From Clostridium oryzae (lineage in GTDB: Bacteria; Bacillota; Clostridia; Clostridiales; Clostridiaceae), in contig NZ_MZGV01000001.1 in NCBI RefSeq assembly GCF_002029235.1, positions 248,001 through 312,000 on the forward strand: a stretch of 64,000 nt of DNA. Reading direction: 5' to 3'. This document shows, piece after piece, positions 24,052 to 32,805 of the stretch. The translations under genes were made by a program, and so were the position numbers. The notes beneath the pieces were generated by a model. The model searched no databases, was not told where the DNA came from, and saw nothing but the letters and a program-made list of their open reading frames with translations. The first letter of the stretch is position 1; the number at the start of each line of letters is the position of its first letter.

Positions 24052-24816
24052 ATGGAATCAACAAATAAATATTTTTTCAAAGATATAAGTGTTATGTTTG
24101 GGCGTTCTATGCGTCATATTTTTAGAAGTATGGATACAATTATTACAGTTAGTATCACACCAATTGCGATTATGTTATTATTTGTTTATGTATTTGGTGG
24201 TGCAATAGAAACAGGTACAGAAAATTATATTGATTATCTATTACCAGGTATAATGCTAATGACTATTGGTAGTGGGATTGCATATGTAGCATATCGTTTA
24301 TTTACAGATAAAGATCGTGGTATCTTTGAACGCTTTCACTCTATGCCTATAGCTCGTTCTACAGTATTATGGGGACATGTATTAACTTCATTAATATCAA
24401 ATGGAATTTCTGTAGTAGTGATTATACTTGTGGCATTATTAATGGGTTTCCGTTCTTCAGCAGGAATCTTAGAATGGTTAGCGGTATTTGGAGTTCTTGG
24501 AATTTTTACACTTGCTTTGACTTGGATTGCTGTAATTGCGGGACTTGCTGCTAAAACACCAGATGGTGCAGGAGCATTCTCTTACCCAATAATCTTCTTA
24601 CCATTTATCAGTTCTGCGTTTGTACCAACACATACTATGCCTTCAGCAGTACGTTTTTTTGCAGAAAATCAACCTGTAACTCCCATCGTAGAAGCTATTC
24701 GTAACTTATTAGCAAATCAGCCAGTGGGAAATGAGATATGGACTGCTTTGACTTGGTGTATAGTAATAATAGTTATTGCATATATATTTGCAATGAGGAT
24801 TTATAAGAAATTGTAA
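24052..24816 (+). CDS. DrrB-like ABC-2 permease
   Basis: A 254-residue membrane protein with six predicted helices in ABC-2 layout (SITPIAIMLLFVYVFGGA, LLPGIMLMTIGSGIAYVAYR, ERFHSMPIARS, FLPFISSAFVPT). The segment ERFHSMPIARS is the conserved cytosolic helix of DrrB-like permeases. Partner of the adjoining ATPase in a drug-efflux pump. Confidence 0.88.
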   Translation: MESTNKYFFKDISVMFGRSMRHIFRSMDTIITVSITPIAIMLLFVYVFGGAIETGTENYIDYLLPGIMLMTIGSGIAYVAYRLFTDKDRGIFERFHSMPIARSTVLWGHVLTSLISNGISVVVIILVALLMGFRSSAGILEWLAVFGVLGIFTLALTWIAVIAGLAAKTPDGAGAFSYPIIFLPFISSAFVPTHTMPSAVRFFAENQPVTPIVEAIRNLLANQPVGNEIWTALTWCIVIIVIAYIFAMRIYKKL

Positions 24817-24901
24817 CCTATCCTTACACTAAATACAGTTACTTATCTATAGAGTAAATTTTGCAAAAAGGTTATTATATTTTATTAATTTATTAATAAT
24901 G

Positions 24902-24964
24902 TTGACAATATTGGTATAACAAGTTAATATATATCTATAATATATATATCGAAACGATATATAT
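24902..24964 (+). promoter_or_regulatory. Promoter and perfect palindromic operator of padR-flavoprotein operon
   Basis: TTGACA (24902-24907) and TAATAT (24925-24930) are 17 bases apart. Just downstream lies the perfect inverted repeat ATATATATCG-AAA-CGATATATAT (24942-24964), placed where a repressor would block initiation. PadR, encoded 24 bases further, is the likely binder. Confidence 0.75.
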
Positions 24965-24987
24965 CATAAATGTATATGGGGGTAAAA

Positions 24988-25506
24988 ATGTTAGAGTATA
25001 TTATTCTTGGTTTTTTAATGAGCGGTGAAATGAGTGGATATGATTTAAAGCAAAAAATGACTGAAAGTACATCAAACTTTTTTGATGCAGGTTATGGAAG
25101 CATATATCCTGCTTTGAAAAGAATGGAAGCTAAGTGTGTTATAAGTTCACGGGAAATTGTTGAGGGAGGAAAGTATAAAAAATTATATGCTATAACTGAG
25201 TTAGGAAAATCAGAGTTCCTCAATTGGCTTGAACTGCCAGTGGAATTTTCAAGGACAAAGCCGGATCACCTTATAAAGGTATTTTTCTTCAAGTTTTTGC
25301 CGAAAGAAAAGGCAATAGAAAAGTTGAAAGCCTTTATTAATGAAGTAGAGCCTGTATATAAAAAATTTAATGAAGCTGAGAGCAAGGTAAAGGGAAAGTA
25401 TGATATTTTTGAATTTTCTACATTGATTTTTGGAGTTGGCTATTACAATTACGTAATAGATTGGAGCAATAATTTGTTAAAGGAATTGAAAGGAGAAATT
25501 TTATGA
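24988..25506 (+). CDS. PadR-family regulator (long form)
   Basis: A 172-residue regulator with an N-terminal PadR winged helix (LEYIILGFLMSGEMSGYDLK, GYGSIYPALKRMEAKCV, KKLYAITELGKSEF) and a C-terminal helical dimerisation tail (to residue 172) of the Vir_act_alpha_C kind. The ATG at 24988 is preferred over one at 24970 because GGGGG precedes it and the conserved LEYIILG begins there. It overlaps the flavoprotein gene by 4 bases, so the regulator and enzyme are made together. Confidence 0.9.
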   Translation: MLEYIILGFLMSGEMSGYDLKQKMTESTSNFFDAGYGSIYPALKRMEAKCVISSREIVEGGKYKKLYAITELGKSEFLNWLELPVEFSRTKPDHLIKVFFFKFLPKEKAIEKLKAFINEVEPVYKKFNEAESKVKGKYDIFEFSTLIFGVGYYNYVIDWSNNLLKELKGEIL

Positions 25507-26072
25507 AGATAATAACTATTTTAGGAAGTCCGAAAAGAAACGGCAAAACTGCGAAAGCTCTTGACATGCTCGAAGGAAATCTTATTTCACAGGGACACGA
25601 GGTAGAAAGGGTACAACTTAGTGACCATGTTATTAAAGGATGTATCGGATGTTATGCTTGCATGGCAAATAACGATGGACCTGGATGTATTTTAAAAGAT
25701 GATGCGGTATTGATATTTAAACAAATGATATCGGCAGATGCTGTTGTATATGCCTCTCCTATTTACTGTTATGACTTTACCTCACAGTTCAAAACTTTTA
25801 TTGACAGGCATTACTGTCTTACAATACATTTTGGTTCTTCCCACCACACATCATCAATTGAGGGAAAGAAGGTTGCACTTTTAATTACATGCATGGGCAG
25901 TAAAGAAGGAAATGCAGATCTTGCAGAGGAAATTTTCGATAGATCAATGAGAAATGTGCTAAAATGCAATTTAGTTGGAAAATATACTATTCCATTAAGT
26001 GAAGCACCTGATTTTAGTGATAGAGCCAAGGAAGTTGCTGATAAGTTGACAAAGGATATGACACGAAAGTAA
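25503..26072 (+). CDS. NADPH-dependent FMN reductase family flavoprotein
   Basis: A 189-residue flavodoxin-fold oxidoreductase: ITILGSPKRNGKTAKAL binds the FMN phosphate, GCIGCYACMANNDGPGCI resembles the cysteine motif of iron-sulfur flavoproteins, and YASPIYCYDFTSQFKTFIDR contacts the flavin. It is related to the protein at 2718 but not a duplicate. Under PadR control it could reduce quinones, nitro or azo compounds as part of a detoxification response; the true substrate is unknown. Confidence 0.88.
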   Translation: MKIITILGSPKRNGKTAKALDMLEGNLISQGHEVERVQLSDHVIKGCIGCYACMANNDGPGCILKDDAVLIFKQMISADAVVYASPIYCYDFTSQFKTFIDRHYCLTIHFGSSHHTSSIEGKKVALLITCMGSKEGNADLAEEIFDRSMRNVLKCNLVGKYTIPLSEAPDFSDRAKEVADKLTKDMTRK

Positions 26073-26197
26073 CTTATGTAAAAAGTATTGGTTCTGATAC
26101 GTGAAAATTTATTTGTCTTAAATTGGGGAAGAAGATAAATAGTTGGATTATAATAAATTTTGTTTTGTAATTTATAAGAGAGGAAGTGTGAATTAAC

Positions 26198-26566
26198 TTG
26201 AAGAAAATAAATATGATGGACAAGAGCATCAATAGTAAAGTTGTGTCGAAACGTATTATGCAGTTGATATTTATTTTAATAGGAGTTTTGGCTATATACA
26301 CAGCTTATCTAGGATTTGCTTATGGTGCAGTCAACTGGTATTATGGATTTTCACCTGAACAAGGGTATTCAGAAGGACTTCTTATGCTAGACAGCAACGT
26401 GCGTTTTTACAGTGGATTATGGTTGGGTGTCGGAATTATAATGTTGTGGATGATTCCTCGGGTTGATAAGGATAAGAACATGCTTCGTGTTATTACAATC
26501 TTCTTTTTTCTTGGTGGAATTGGTCGCTTGATATCCATAAGCGATGGAACAAATACCGTCATGTAA
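26198..26566 (+). CDS. DUF4345-family membrane protein, 3' end probably truncated
   Basis: A 122-residue protein with three evident membrane helices (LIFILIGVLAIYTAYLGFAY, RFYSGLWLGVGIIMLWMIP, RVITIFFFLGGIGRLIS), as in DUF4345 proteins. Family members continue with a fourth helix after GRLIS, but here the frame ends in an unrelated tail (SDGTNTVM) 54 bases before an IS66 remnant, so insertion of that element probably removed the end. Function unknown. Start may be TTG at 26198. Confidence 0.65.
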   Translation: MKKINMMDKSINSKVVSKRIMQLIFILIGVLAIYTAYLGFAYGAVNWYYGFSPEQGYSEGLLMLDSNVRFYSGLWLGVGIIMLWMIPRVDKDKNMLRVITIFFFLGGIGRLISISDGTNTVM

Positions 26567-26620
26567 ATAGACCTTCAATTTGATATGCTTTAATAAAGTA
26601 ATCAGAATGGAGGTTTTAAT

Positions 26621-26956
26621 ATGGTATCAGCTAAAGAAAATATGCTGATTTGGAAGCAGCGAATTGATGAAAGAAATAAAAGCGGTATGACAGTCAAAGA
26701 ATGGTGTGAAATGAACGGACTTAGCAAACATAAGTATAACTATTGGAATCACAAAATAATAACTAAAAAAAAGCCTATTGAAGAAATAGCATTTACTGAA
26801 GTTACACCAATCCTTTCAGAGAGAGATAATCTAATATCAAACTCAAATAAATCTGATGATTTTCAGATAATTTATAAAGATATTCAAGTCACAGTTCCAA
26901 GCAACTTTAATCAAAATTCGTTAGCAGGACTAATGAAGGTTCTGCAGGAATTATGA
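26621..26956 (+). CDS. tnpA: IS66 TnpA (OrfA)-like helix-turn-helix protein
   Basis: A 111-residue protein with the IS66 TnpA N-terminus (WKQRIDERNKSGMTVKEWCE, KYNYWNHKI). It carries a helix-turn-helix and the conserved C-terminal strand VTVPSNFN. TGGAGG precedes the ATG, and the stop overlaps the tnpB start by 4 bases. Intact but presumably useless without tnpB and tnpC. Confidence 0.8.
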   Translation: MVSAKENMLIWKQRIDERNKSGMTVKEWCEMNGLSKHKYNYWNHKIITKKKPIEEIAFTEVTPILSERDNLISNSNKSDDFQIIYKDIQVTVPSNFNQNSLAGLMKVLQEL

Positions 26957-27254
26957 TGCATCATATAGCCGATGGGGCAGAGCACATCTATCTTGCACTC
27001 GGTGCCACCGATTTCCGCAAGCAACAAAACGGACTTCTCTTAGAGCCCTTCGCTGGGACAAAAACGGCGTTATATTAGTTACAAAATTTCTTTCTGATGA
27101 TATGAAATTTCAGTGGCCGAAAAATGAAGGAGAAGTTCGTGATATAACAAGACGCCAAATGGAATGGCTTCTAGATGGTTTGCAGATTGATCAGAAAAAA
27201 GCACATCGGGAAAGCATTGACACTGCAGGAAAAGGTGAAAATGTTAGAGCATAA
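26953..27254 (+). pseudogene. tnpB: IS66 TnpB with internal deletion
   Basis: Starts ADGAEHIYLALGATDFRKQQ, typical of IS66 TnpB, then jumps to the C-terminal half in another frame (LRWDKNGVILVTKFLSDDM, QWPKNEGEVRDITRRQ, WLLDGLQ). About 40 codons between the halves are missing and the frame is shifted. Confidence 0.8.
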
Positions 27255-27456
27255 CGTTGAACTTCTTACTCAAGCAGTTTTGCATGCATCAAAACAACGT
27301 TTTGGGGCATCAAGTGAAAAAACTCCTAGAATAGAAGGACAATGCTCTCTTTTGGGTGAAATAACTGATGAAATTCCAGATGAAACTAAAGTTATAAATA
27401 TTAAAGAACATAAGAGACCTAACGGTGGAAGTTTATCCTTTAATTTTACCCCTTGA
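27225..27456 (+). pseudogene. tnpC: IS66 TnpC 5' fragment
   Basis: Encodes the N-terminal leader of the IS66 transposase (LQEKVKMLEHNVELLTQAVL, SKQRFGASSEKTP) and then stops after about 75 residues. The zinc-binding and DDE catalytic domains are absent. Confidence 0.75.
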
Positions 27457-27531
27457 TATGTGTTTGTGGGAACATATCAAGGGGAAACTATGGTGTAGGG
27501 TACAGGTGTGGGACGGGACTTATACTTAAGT

Positions 27532-28299
27532 TTATTTAAGTATAAAATCAGAGTAGAGCTTCGGAAGTATATAGTTGCCATCTTCGTATTGGGCGCTATA
27601 ATAACCTACATGTGTATATCCTTTCAAGCATCGTATTTCTATTTTGTCCATATTATAATTGAAATGGAACATTGTTCTATATAGAAGCTGATTTTGCTCA
27701 AGTCTATTTGTTATATCATTATCAGAAAATAATATCAAAATCTTAGGCTGTGCATCCTTATGTGGGTAGTCCTTATCTATGTAATAAATTGGAGCGGCCT
27801 CATCAATCCGAACAAGACGAGTATCTAGCCCTCTCTCGGCTAAAACATTAAAATGAGTTGTGGGTTCACCGGCATCAAAAATATAACCTGATACATCTTC
27901 AACTGAGATCCCTCTTTTTGACAAGTAACTTTTATCAAAAAAAAGCATCATGGTAAGATATCCTCCAGCTGATATTCCACCAATATAATACTCGCTAAAT
28001 AAATTCTGCTTTTCATTATATTCCATGACAAACTTAACTGCATCAGCGCTGTCCTCAATAAAGTTAGGAAATTTTGCTGCTGGATACATACGATAATCAG
28101 CAGTTGCGATAGCAATACCATAATTTGATGCAAGTGTTTTTAGTATAATTTCGTCTTGTCTTTCCCCTGAATCTAAGCCTCCACCATGAAAATATATTAA
28201 AACAGGACACTTATGCTCTGTTTTAGGGATATAAAAATCTAGTAAACATTCCTTGTATATAGAGTATGATACATCTTTTATTACATCTACAAGATACAT
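27532..28299 (-). CDS. Alpha/beta-hydrolase (esterase/lipase-like)
   Basis: A 255-residue cytosolic hydrolase. The oxyanion motif HGGG is at about residue 38 (LIYFHGGGLDSGER) and the nucleophile elbow GISAGGY carries the catalytic Ser near 109. The His is probably in KGYTHVGYYS. This is the hormone-sensitive-lipase/carboxylesterase layout. No signal peptide. It lies alone on the minus strand between an IS66 remnant and a second, broken hydrolase; the start has AAAGGAGAA upstream. Substrate unknown. Confidence 0.85.
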   Translation of the reverse strand: MYLVDVIKDVSYSIYKECLLDFYIPKTEHKCPVLIYFHGGGLDSGERQDEIILKTLASNYGIAIATADYRMYPAAKFPNFIEDSADAVKFVMEYNEKQNLFSEYYIGGISAGGYLTMMLFFDKSYLSKRGISVEDVSGYIFDAGEPTTHFNVLAERGLDTRLVRIDEAAPIYYIDKDYPHKDAQPKILILFSDNDITNRLEQNQLLYRTMFHFNYNMDKIEIRCLKGYTHVGYYSAQYEDGNYILPKLYSDFILK

Positions 28300-28332
28300 T
28301 TTGAATTCTCCTTTCTATCATGTTCTGTACTA

Positions 28333-28790
28333 TTAACATGAATGAGATGTGTCGTTTACCTGACTAGCAATAGCTTCGACTATGCGTTCCCAGGTTCCTT
28401 TAGGCATATCATGTCTCATTCCTTCAATCAAAAGTAATTTAGCATTAGGTATTGTGCGTGCTGTATCTTTTCCTGCTTCAATACGAAACAATGTATCTGC
28501 AGTTCCATGAATTACTAGTGTTGGAATTGTTAATAATAAAAGGGGGTGTCTCCTATCACCATTAGCAACCAACGCTGCATTTTGGAGTACAGCTCCTTGT
28601 GGATAATAAGAACGATCATAGCTTTCTTCACAATACCGCCTTGCACGTTCGTCTTCAAAAGGAAATCCTTTACTCCAAATATTTTTCCACATACGGAAAG
28701 TACAATCAATATACGCATCATGTCCATTTGGAGGTGTTGCTGTAACAATCGCCAATGTTTCTGGTGATATTTGCTTCCATTTGTCTTTAT
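28333..28790 (-). pseudogene. 5'-truncated alpha/beta-hydrolase
   Basis: The last ~150 codons of a peptidase-S33-like hydrolase: LTIPTLVIHGTADTLFRIEA contains the catalytic Asp, and EGMRHDMPKGTWERIVEAI the catalytic His. The nucleophile Ser half is missing; the frame runs up to a TAG at about 28800 with no suitable start (KQISPETLAIVTATPPNGH). It probably lost its 5' part when the neighbouring IS4-like element arrived or rearranged. Confidence 0.75.
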
Positions 28791-28879
28791 GAAGATGATA
28801 CTATAAAACGTCTGTGTTTTCAATCATATGTATATACATTCTTGAAATAGATGTTTACAAATATACTTATATAAAACAC

Positions 28880-29339
28880 AATATAAGTATATTCGTAAAG
28901 GTGAATGACGAAGATGACAATAAGCCAATTGAAATTGGTAGATATGTTCCCTTGGACGGGGGACAAGGATACATCTGTAGAAATCAATGCAAGCCATTGT
29001 CTGCTTCGATTTCTATCTCTTACAAACACAATTTTTGCTTTTACTTCATTGCCATCTTTGTCTGAACCGATTCTTACAATTGTAGAAGAAAGTATTTTAG
29101 CTTTGATCCATTAGTCCACTTATCTATAACCTGATTTTCTGAACAAAGTCTATTTTTTTCATTGAAGTGTAAAGACAAGCATAAAAATGTATTGAAATAC
29201 TTTAATGCAGGAAAATCCTTTTCCTTTTGAAAAATTGCATTGTTTAAGTATATAGCCAATTTTATTGTCTTTGAAAAATCTGGTTATTGCAAAATTTAAT
29301 TGTTTATTGTTATTATCATTTGGTATAATAGTGTTCATA
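28880..29339 (-). pseudogene. IS4-like transposase remnant
   Basis: The minus strand starts with AAGAAAGGAATG and ATG at 29339, encoding MNTIIPNDNNNKQLNFAITR and FFKDNKIGYILKQCNF, the N-terminus of a Clostridia IS4-type transposase, up to FMLVF. Further down (28900-29070), another frame gives VKAKIVFVRDRNRSRQWLAL followed by ISTDVSLSP, the segment near the middle of the DDE domain. The parts between and after are deleted or shifted. Confidence 0.7.
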
Positions 29340-29399
29340 AGAAACATTCCTTTCTTTGGTGTGATGTTTTTCACAATTCTATTATACCAAAAGGAATGT

Positions 29400-29727
29400 T
29401 TTTTGTTTTATTGCTTTAATTTAAAGGCTTTAGCCTTTAAATTTATCTGCGAAAGTTGAGTACTTAATTATTTAAATGTGAATTTGTTCCTTTAAAAATT
29501 ATTGGCTTGCAATAGGCATTAATAAATCTAGTTACCTAAGCATCTACTTTGTCAAAAGGACTCAGCTATATTGGAATTTTATCTAGAGGAGAAGCGTAGT
29601 ATTAAAGAGATTGCTCATCATGTTCAAAACGTTAACGATGAATGCGTACTGTTGACAGTACGTTTTTATTATGCTATATTAGTTAACAAAAATTAATTAA
29701 ATTTAGTTAACTAATATAGCTGTACAC
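29400..29727. other. Gap holding a terminator-like hairpin and the marR promoter region
   Basis: No gene found. GCGTACTGT/ACAGTACG followed by TTTTT (29644-29668) is a small terminator. Bases 29550-29640 can be read as LEFYLEEKRSIKEIAHHV, resembling an IS30-type helix-turn-helix, but this is too short to call. Confidence 0.4.
29673..29720 (+). promoter_or_regulatory. Perfect inverted repeat in the marR promoter
   Basis: GCTATATTAGTTAAC (29673-29687) and GTTAACTAATATAGC (29706-29720) are exact reverse complements separated by 18 bases. They end 19 bases before the marR start, so MarR autorepression is likely. Confidence 0.75.
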
Positions 29728-29739
29728 ATGGAGGATTTT

Positions 29740-30186
29740 ATGGAAAATAATTTTTCTACTCTTGTAAATTTATTATGGGAGGAATGCATACGGAATCTCA
29801 ATTCTACACTAACAGAGGAGGAAGTAAATAAATTTTCTAATAATGACTACTATTATTTACTGGTGATTCATTCATTACAGAAACCTAATTTCTCACAGAT
29901 TGCAGAAAAATTAGCATTAACAAAGCCGGCTGTTTCTGCAATCATTAGAAAGCTAATTAGTATGAATCTAGTTGAAAAACTGCAATCGACAGAAGATAAA
30001 AGAATCTATTATGTTGAACTAACAGAAAAGGGCAAAAGTATATTAAGTGGTGATATGGCAGTTTATAAATGGGTTACAGATACCATAAAAAGTATTGTTA
30101 AAGATGAGAATGAGCTTATTGTAGTTGAGCGTATCATATCAAAATTGGTAGAAAGTTTAAAGGAACGAAAGAAGGGAAAAGAATGA
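29740..30186 (+). CDS. MarR-family transcriptional regulator
   Basis: A 148-residue winged-helix regulator (NDYYYLLVIHSLQKPNFSQI, LTKPAVSAIIRKLISMNLVE, DKRIYYVELTEKGK). The ATG at 29740 is chosen because GGAGG lies 5-9 bases upstream; another ATG at 29728 overlaps that site. The stop overlaps the EFR1 gene by 4 bases, which links regulation to the following redox and acyl-transfer genes. A large perfect palindrome lies in its promoter. Confidence 0.9.
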   Translation: MENNFSTLVNLLWEECIRNLNSTLTEEEVNKFSNNDYYYLLVIHSLQKPNFSQIAEKLALTKPAVSAIIRKLISMNLVEKLQSTEDKRIYYVELTEKGKSILSGDMAVYKWVTDTIKSIVKDENELIVVERIISKLVESLKERKKGKE

Positions 30187-30926
30187 TTTTTTATTTTAGC
30201 GGAACAGGAAATTCAAAGCATATTGCAGAGAAGATATCAAATTCCACAGGTGAAAGACTTATATATATGTCTGAAAATACTATAGTAAAAAATGAGATAT
30301 ATGAAGTGGATAAAGATGAGAAAATAGGATTTGTTTTTCCAACATATTGGTACAGTGTTCCAACAATAGTTGAGAAGTTTATTGACAAGCTGATTTTATC
30401 TGGATATCAGCAACAGTATGTTTATGGGATTGCAACATATGGAATTGCTGCTGGTCATGTTATGAACAGGCTAATCAAAATCCTAAAGAATAAGAATCTT
30501 CAAATAAACGGCATATTCGGAGTGAAGATGGTAGATAATTATGTAATTGGATATGATATTATGAATTTAGAGAAGCAGAAAAGAATTTTAAATAGTGCAG
30601 AGGAAGAAATAGATAAAATTATTTCTATGATTAAACAGCACAAAAATATTGAATACATAAAAAAAGGAAGGATAGCATTTATTACACCGGTAACAGCATA
30701 TGCCTATAGAAAAGTTAATCATACTAAGAAGTTCTATGCAACAGAAGTTTGTAACGGATGCAGGAAATGCGAGAGCGGATGTCCCTGTAATGTTATTCAT
30801 ATGGAAAATGGAAAACCTAAGTGGACAGGAAACTGTGCATTTTGCCTTAAATGCATTCATGGGGCAAACAATCAGCAATTCAGTATGGTAAATTTACTGA
30901 AAAAAGAAATAGGTATCAATATATAA
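30183..30926 (+). CDS. EFR1-family flavodoxin-ferredoxin protein
   Basis: A 247-residue electron-transfer protein. Residues 1-150 form a flavodoxin domain (YFSGTGNSKHIAEKIS, FVFPTYWYSVPTIVEKFI) and the C-terminus a ferredoxin domain. The first cluster CNGCRKCESGCPCNVI has four cysteines (CxxCxxCxxxC). The second, CAFCLKCIHGANN, has only three where a fourth is expected, so the second [4Fe-4S] centre may be lost or differently ligated. Such proteins are frequent in anaerobic Clostridia next to MarR regulators. Electron partner unknown. Confidence 0.88.
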   Translation: MIFYFSGTGNSKHIAEKISNSTGERLIYMSENTIVKNEIYEVDKDEKIGFVFPTYWYSVPTIVEKFIDKLILSGYQQQYVYGIATYGIAAGHVMNRLIKILKNKNLQINGIFGVKMVDNYVIGYDIMNLEKQKRILNSAEEEIDKIISMIKQHKNIEYIKKGRIAFITPVTAYAYRKVNHTKKFYATEVCNGCRKCESGCPCNVIHMENGKPKWTGNCAFCLKCIHGANNQQFSMVNLLKKEIGINI

Positions 30927-31065
30927 ATCGTTAGTAGTAATGGTGTTGATCCATTTGTATTTTGCATTTATTTAGTTCTGGAGTTACAGCTTTTTACTAT
31001 CAGATATGAAAGAATATCTGTACATGATTTAGAAAGAATATTGTTAAAGGATGGTATGGGGGAAA

Positions 31066-31197
31066 ATGAATAAAAAAATAGCAATTATTACTGGAGCAAC
31101 AGGTGGTATTGGAAAAGAATTTACAAGATTGCTTATGGAAGAGACTGTAGATGCAATATGTGCTGTAGCAAAGAATCAAGGAAATATCTATGAGTAA
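31066..31197 (+). pseudogene. Short-chain dehydrogenase remnant (N-terminal 43 codons)
   Basis: GGGGGAAA precedes an ATG that starts KKIAIITGATGGIGKEFTRL, the nucleotide-binding TGxxxGIG motif of short-chain dehydrogenases. The frame ends after 43 codons, without the catalytic Tyr-Lys pair, and its tail overlaps the next gene by 8 bases. The rest (about 200 residues) was probably lost in an internal deletion. Confidence 0.7.
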
Positions 31198-32434
31198 ACA
31201 GATTATATCGGAACGGACGAATCTTTTTGAACCAAATGTATATATTAGCATGTATGTGGAGATAGCTGGAAGTCCATCACTAAAACTGCTTAAAGAAGCC
31301 ATACAAAAAGCATTTCAATGTAATGAACTCACAATGTCAAAGGTAATAATAGATGAAGAGGGACGAGCATATTATCAGAAATTAAAGCAAACTGGATGCA
31401 AGGTCATAATTGCAGAAAGTGAATGGAAAAATATTATAAAGGAAAATGAAAAACAGCCATTTGCAATCAAACAGGGCGAATTGATGCGAGTGTTTATAAA
31501 AGAAAATGGTGGTATCCTCTTTATGGCACATCATTTAGTAGGGGATGGAAAATCGATTATTGTGTTTTTACAGGACGTGCTAACTGCATTGGCAGGAAAT
31601 GAAATTCATTATAAGCCAGCCGATATTCTTACAAGGGAATCTTTACGAAGGAAGACTAAACTAAACTTCTTTGAACGGAGATATTTATCACATCTAAACA
31701 AGATATGGAAAAAAGAAGAGCAGTGTTATTTTTGGGATTCTTATGATGCTATTCATCAGAAGTATTGGGATGGACATTCTTCTAATATTTTGACTCATAC
31801 ATTTAGTGTGAAAGAAACAGAACATATAAAAGAGATGGCGAGAGCAGCTAAAGTAACGGTAAATAGCTATCTGATTAGTTTAATCCTTTCTGTCAGAAAA
31901 GGATTAAGCGTAGTAGGAATTCCGGTTGATATCCGGGAAAATGATGATTCAATGTCAAATCAGGTATCTGGAATTGCAATAAACTATAGATATTTAAAGC
32001 ATAAAAAGATACAAGAGAATGCAAGGGCAATCCATAAAAAGATTAATAAAATGCTGAGTTATCCAAAAAAGAGATACTTTGTATTGCTTTTTTTGGCAGA
32101 ACTTTGTCCAACACTAATAGATGCGGTATTGCTTGTAACGCATGGACTGATACAGAATAAAACCGTTGAAAAAGCGGCATATGTTTTTGGCTATAAAGGA
32201 AGTAAGAAAAGAGATTTGGGTGTTACTAATCTTGGCGTTATTAAAAATCACACTGACTATGATAAATATAAAATTAATAATATCATTTTTGTACCACCAT
32301 CAGTATCCTATTCTCAACATATTATAGGGATATCTACAATAAATGAAAGAATCACCATTACATATCACGGCATGGGGGAGGAGGAAAACAGCTGGTTTGA
32401 AGAGCTGGTTTGTATACTGAGTAAAAGAACTTAA
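31190..32434 (+). CDS. Condensation-domain-like acyltransferase
   Basis: A 414-residue protein with the fold signature of NRPS condensation/chloramphenicol acetyltransferase-like enzymes. The catalytic HHxxxDG motif is present as HHLVGDG (His114, His115, Asp119, Gly120), and SYLISLILSVRKGL, PVDIRENDDSMSNQVSG and VTNLGVI match later core motifs. It stands alone, without adenylation or carrier domain, so it would join an acyl group from an outside carrier or CoA to an acceptor. It is the last gene of the marR-EFR1-SDR remnant cluster. Product unknown; a small lipid-like or acylated metabolite is possible. Confidence 0.75.
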   Translation: MSKQIISERTNLFEPNVYISMYVEIAGSPSLKLLKEAIQKAFQCNELTMSKVIIDEEGRAYYQKLKQTGCKVIIAESEWKNIIKENEKQPFAIKQGELMRVFIKENGGILFMAHHLVGDGKSIIVFLQDVLTALAGNEIHYKPADILTRESLRRKTKLNFFERRYLSHLNKIWKKEEQCYFWDSYDAIHQKYWDGHSSNILTHTFSVKETEHIKEMARAAKVTVNSYLISLILSVRKGLSVVGIPVDIRENDDSMSNQVSGIAINYRYLKHKKIQENARAIHKKINKMLSYPKKRYFVLLFLAELCPTLIDAVLLVTHGLIQNKTVEKAAYVFGYKGSKKRDLGVTNLGVIKNHTDYDKYKINNIIFVPPSVSYSQHIIGISTINERITITYHGMGEEENSWFEELVCILSKRT

Positions 32435-32544
32435 AAATGTTTTTTCTACTATCCATTTGCTTATTAGTTTAAGGGTAGAGTGTATGTCTTAGGCGTTTTC
32501 AGCCGACAGAGATAACACTCACCATATTAATTGCTGTTATTATT

Positions 32545-32805
32545 CTACAGCTTTTTCTTCTTTATAAAAAGGATTGCTCGATCCCATATGATATCAAAAA
32601 CGTAGGGGCCAACCATAGCTGTTTTATCCAAATAAACTCTAAAGACTATACGAGCGTCTTGATTGTTATCAACGCCATATGCTTTTCCTAGAGGATTTCC
32701 TGTACTGTAAGGGATGACAACGACTTTTTCTGATAAAGTTTCACTTGAGACAAAAATGTAAATTATGATATTATCAAGAAAGATATATATAATGCGATAA
32801 AGTTC
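32545..32805 (-). other. Open stretch without start codon, possible gene remnant
   Basis: The minus strand is open for 86 codons (EKVVVIPYSTGNPLGKAYGV, ARIVFRVYLDKTAMVGPYVF) and ends at TAG near 32547. Composition looks protein-like, but no ATG/GTG/TTG with ribosome site leads in, and its 5' end runs into a palindromic element. No family recognised. The rest of the 32435-33032 gap is the two palindromic elements. Confidence 0.3.

Larger units (their letters stand above)
26621..27456 (+). mobile_element. IS66-family insertion sequence, decayed remnant
   Basis: Three consecutive IS66 genes are recognisable: an intact tnpA, a tnpB with internal deletion, and only the 5' end of tnpC. The catalytic DDE domain in tnpC is missing, so the element cannot move. 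A hairpin (CCCTTGATATG with CATATCAAGGG, about 27450-27484) follows the cut end. Confidence 0.8.

Noticed and set aside
27450..27484. Hairpin CCCTTGATATG/CATATCAAGGG as an attachment site
   Set aside because: No second copy or flanking duplication was found; a simple hairpin near the cut end of IS66 is enough.
27521..27544. Dyad TATACTTAA/TTAAGTATA as terminator of the hydrolase gene
   Set aside because: It overlaps the stop codon and is not followed by a T-tract on the minus strand.
29550..29640. IS30-like helix-turn-helix fragment
   Set aside because: Fewer than 30 residues can be compared, so the resemblance is not enough for a call.
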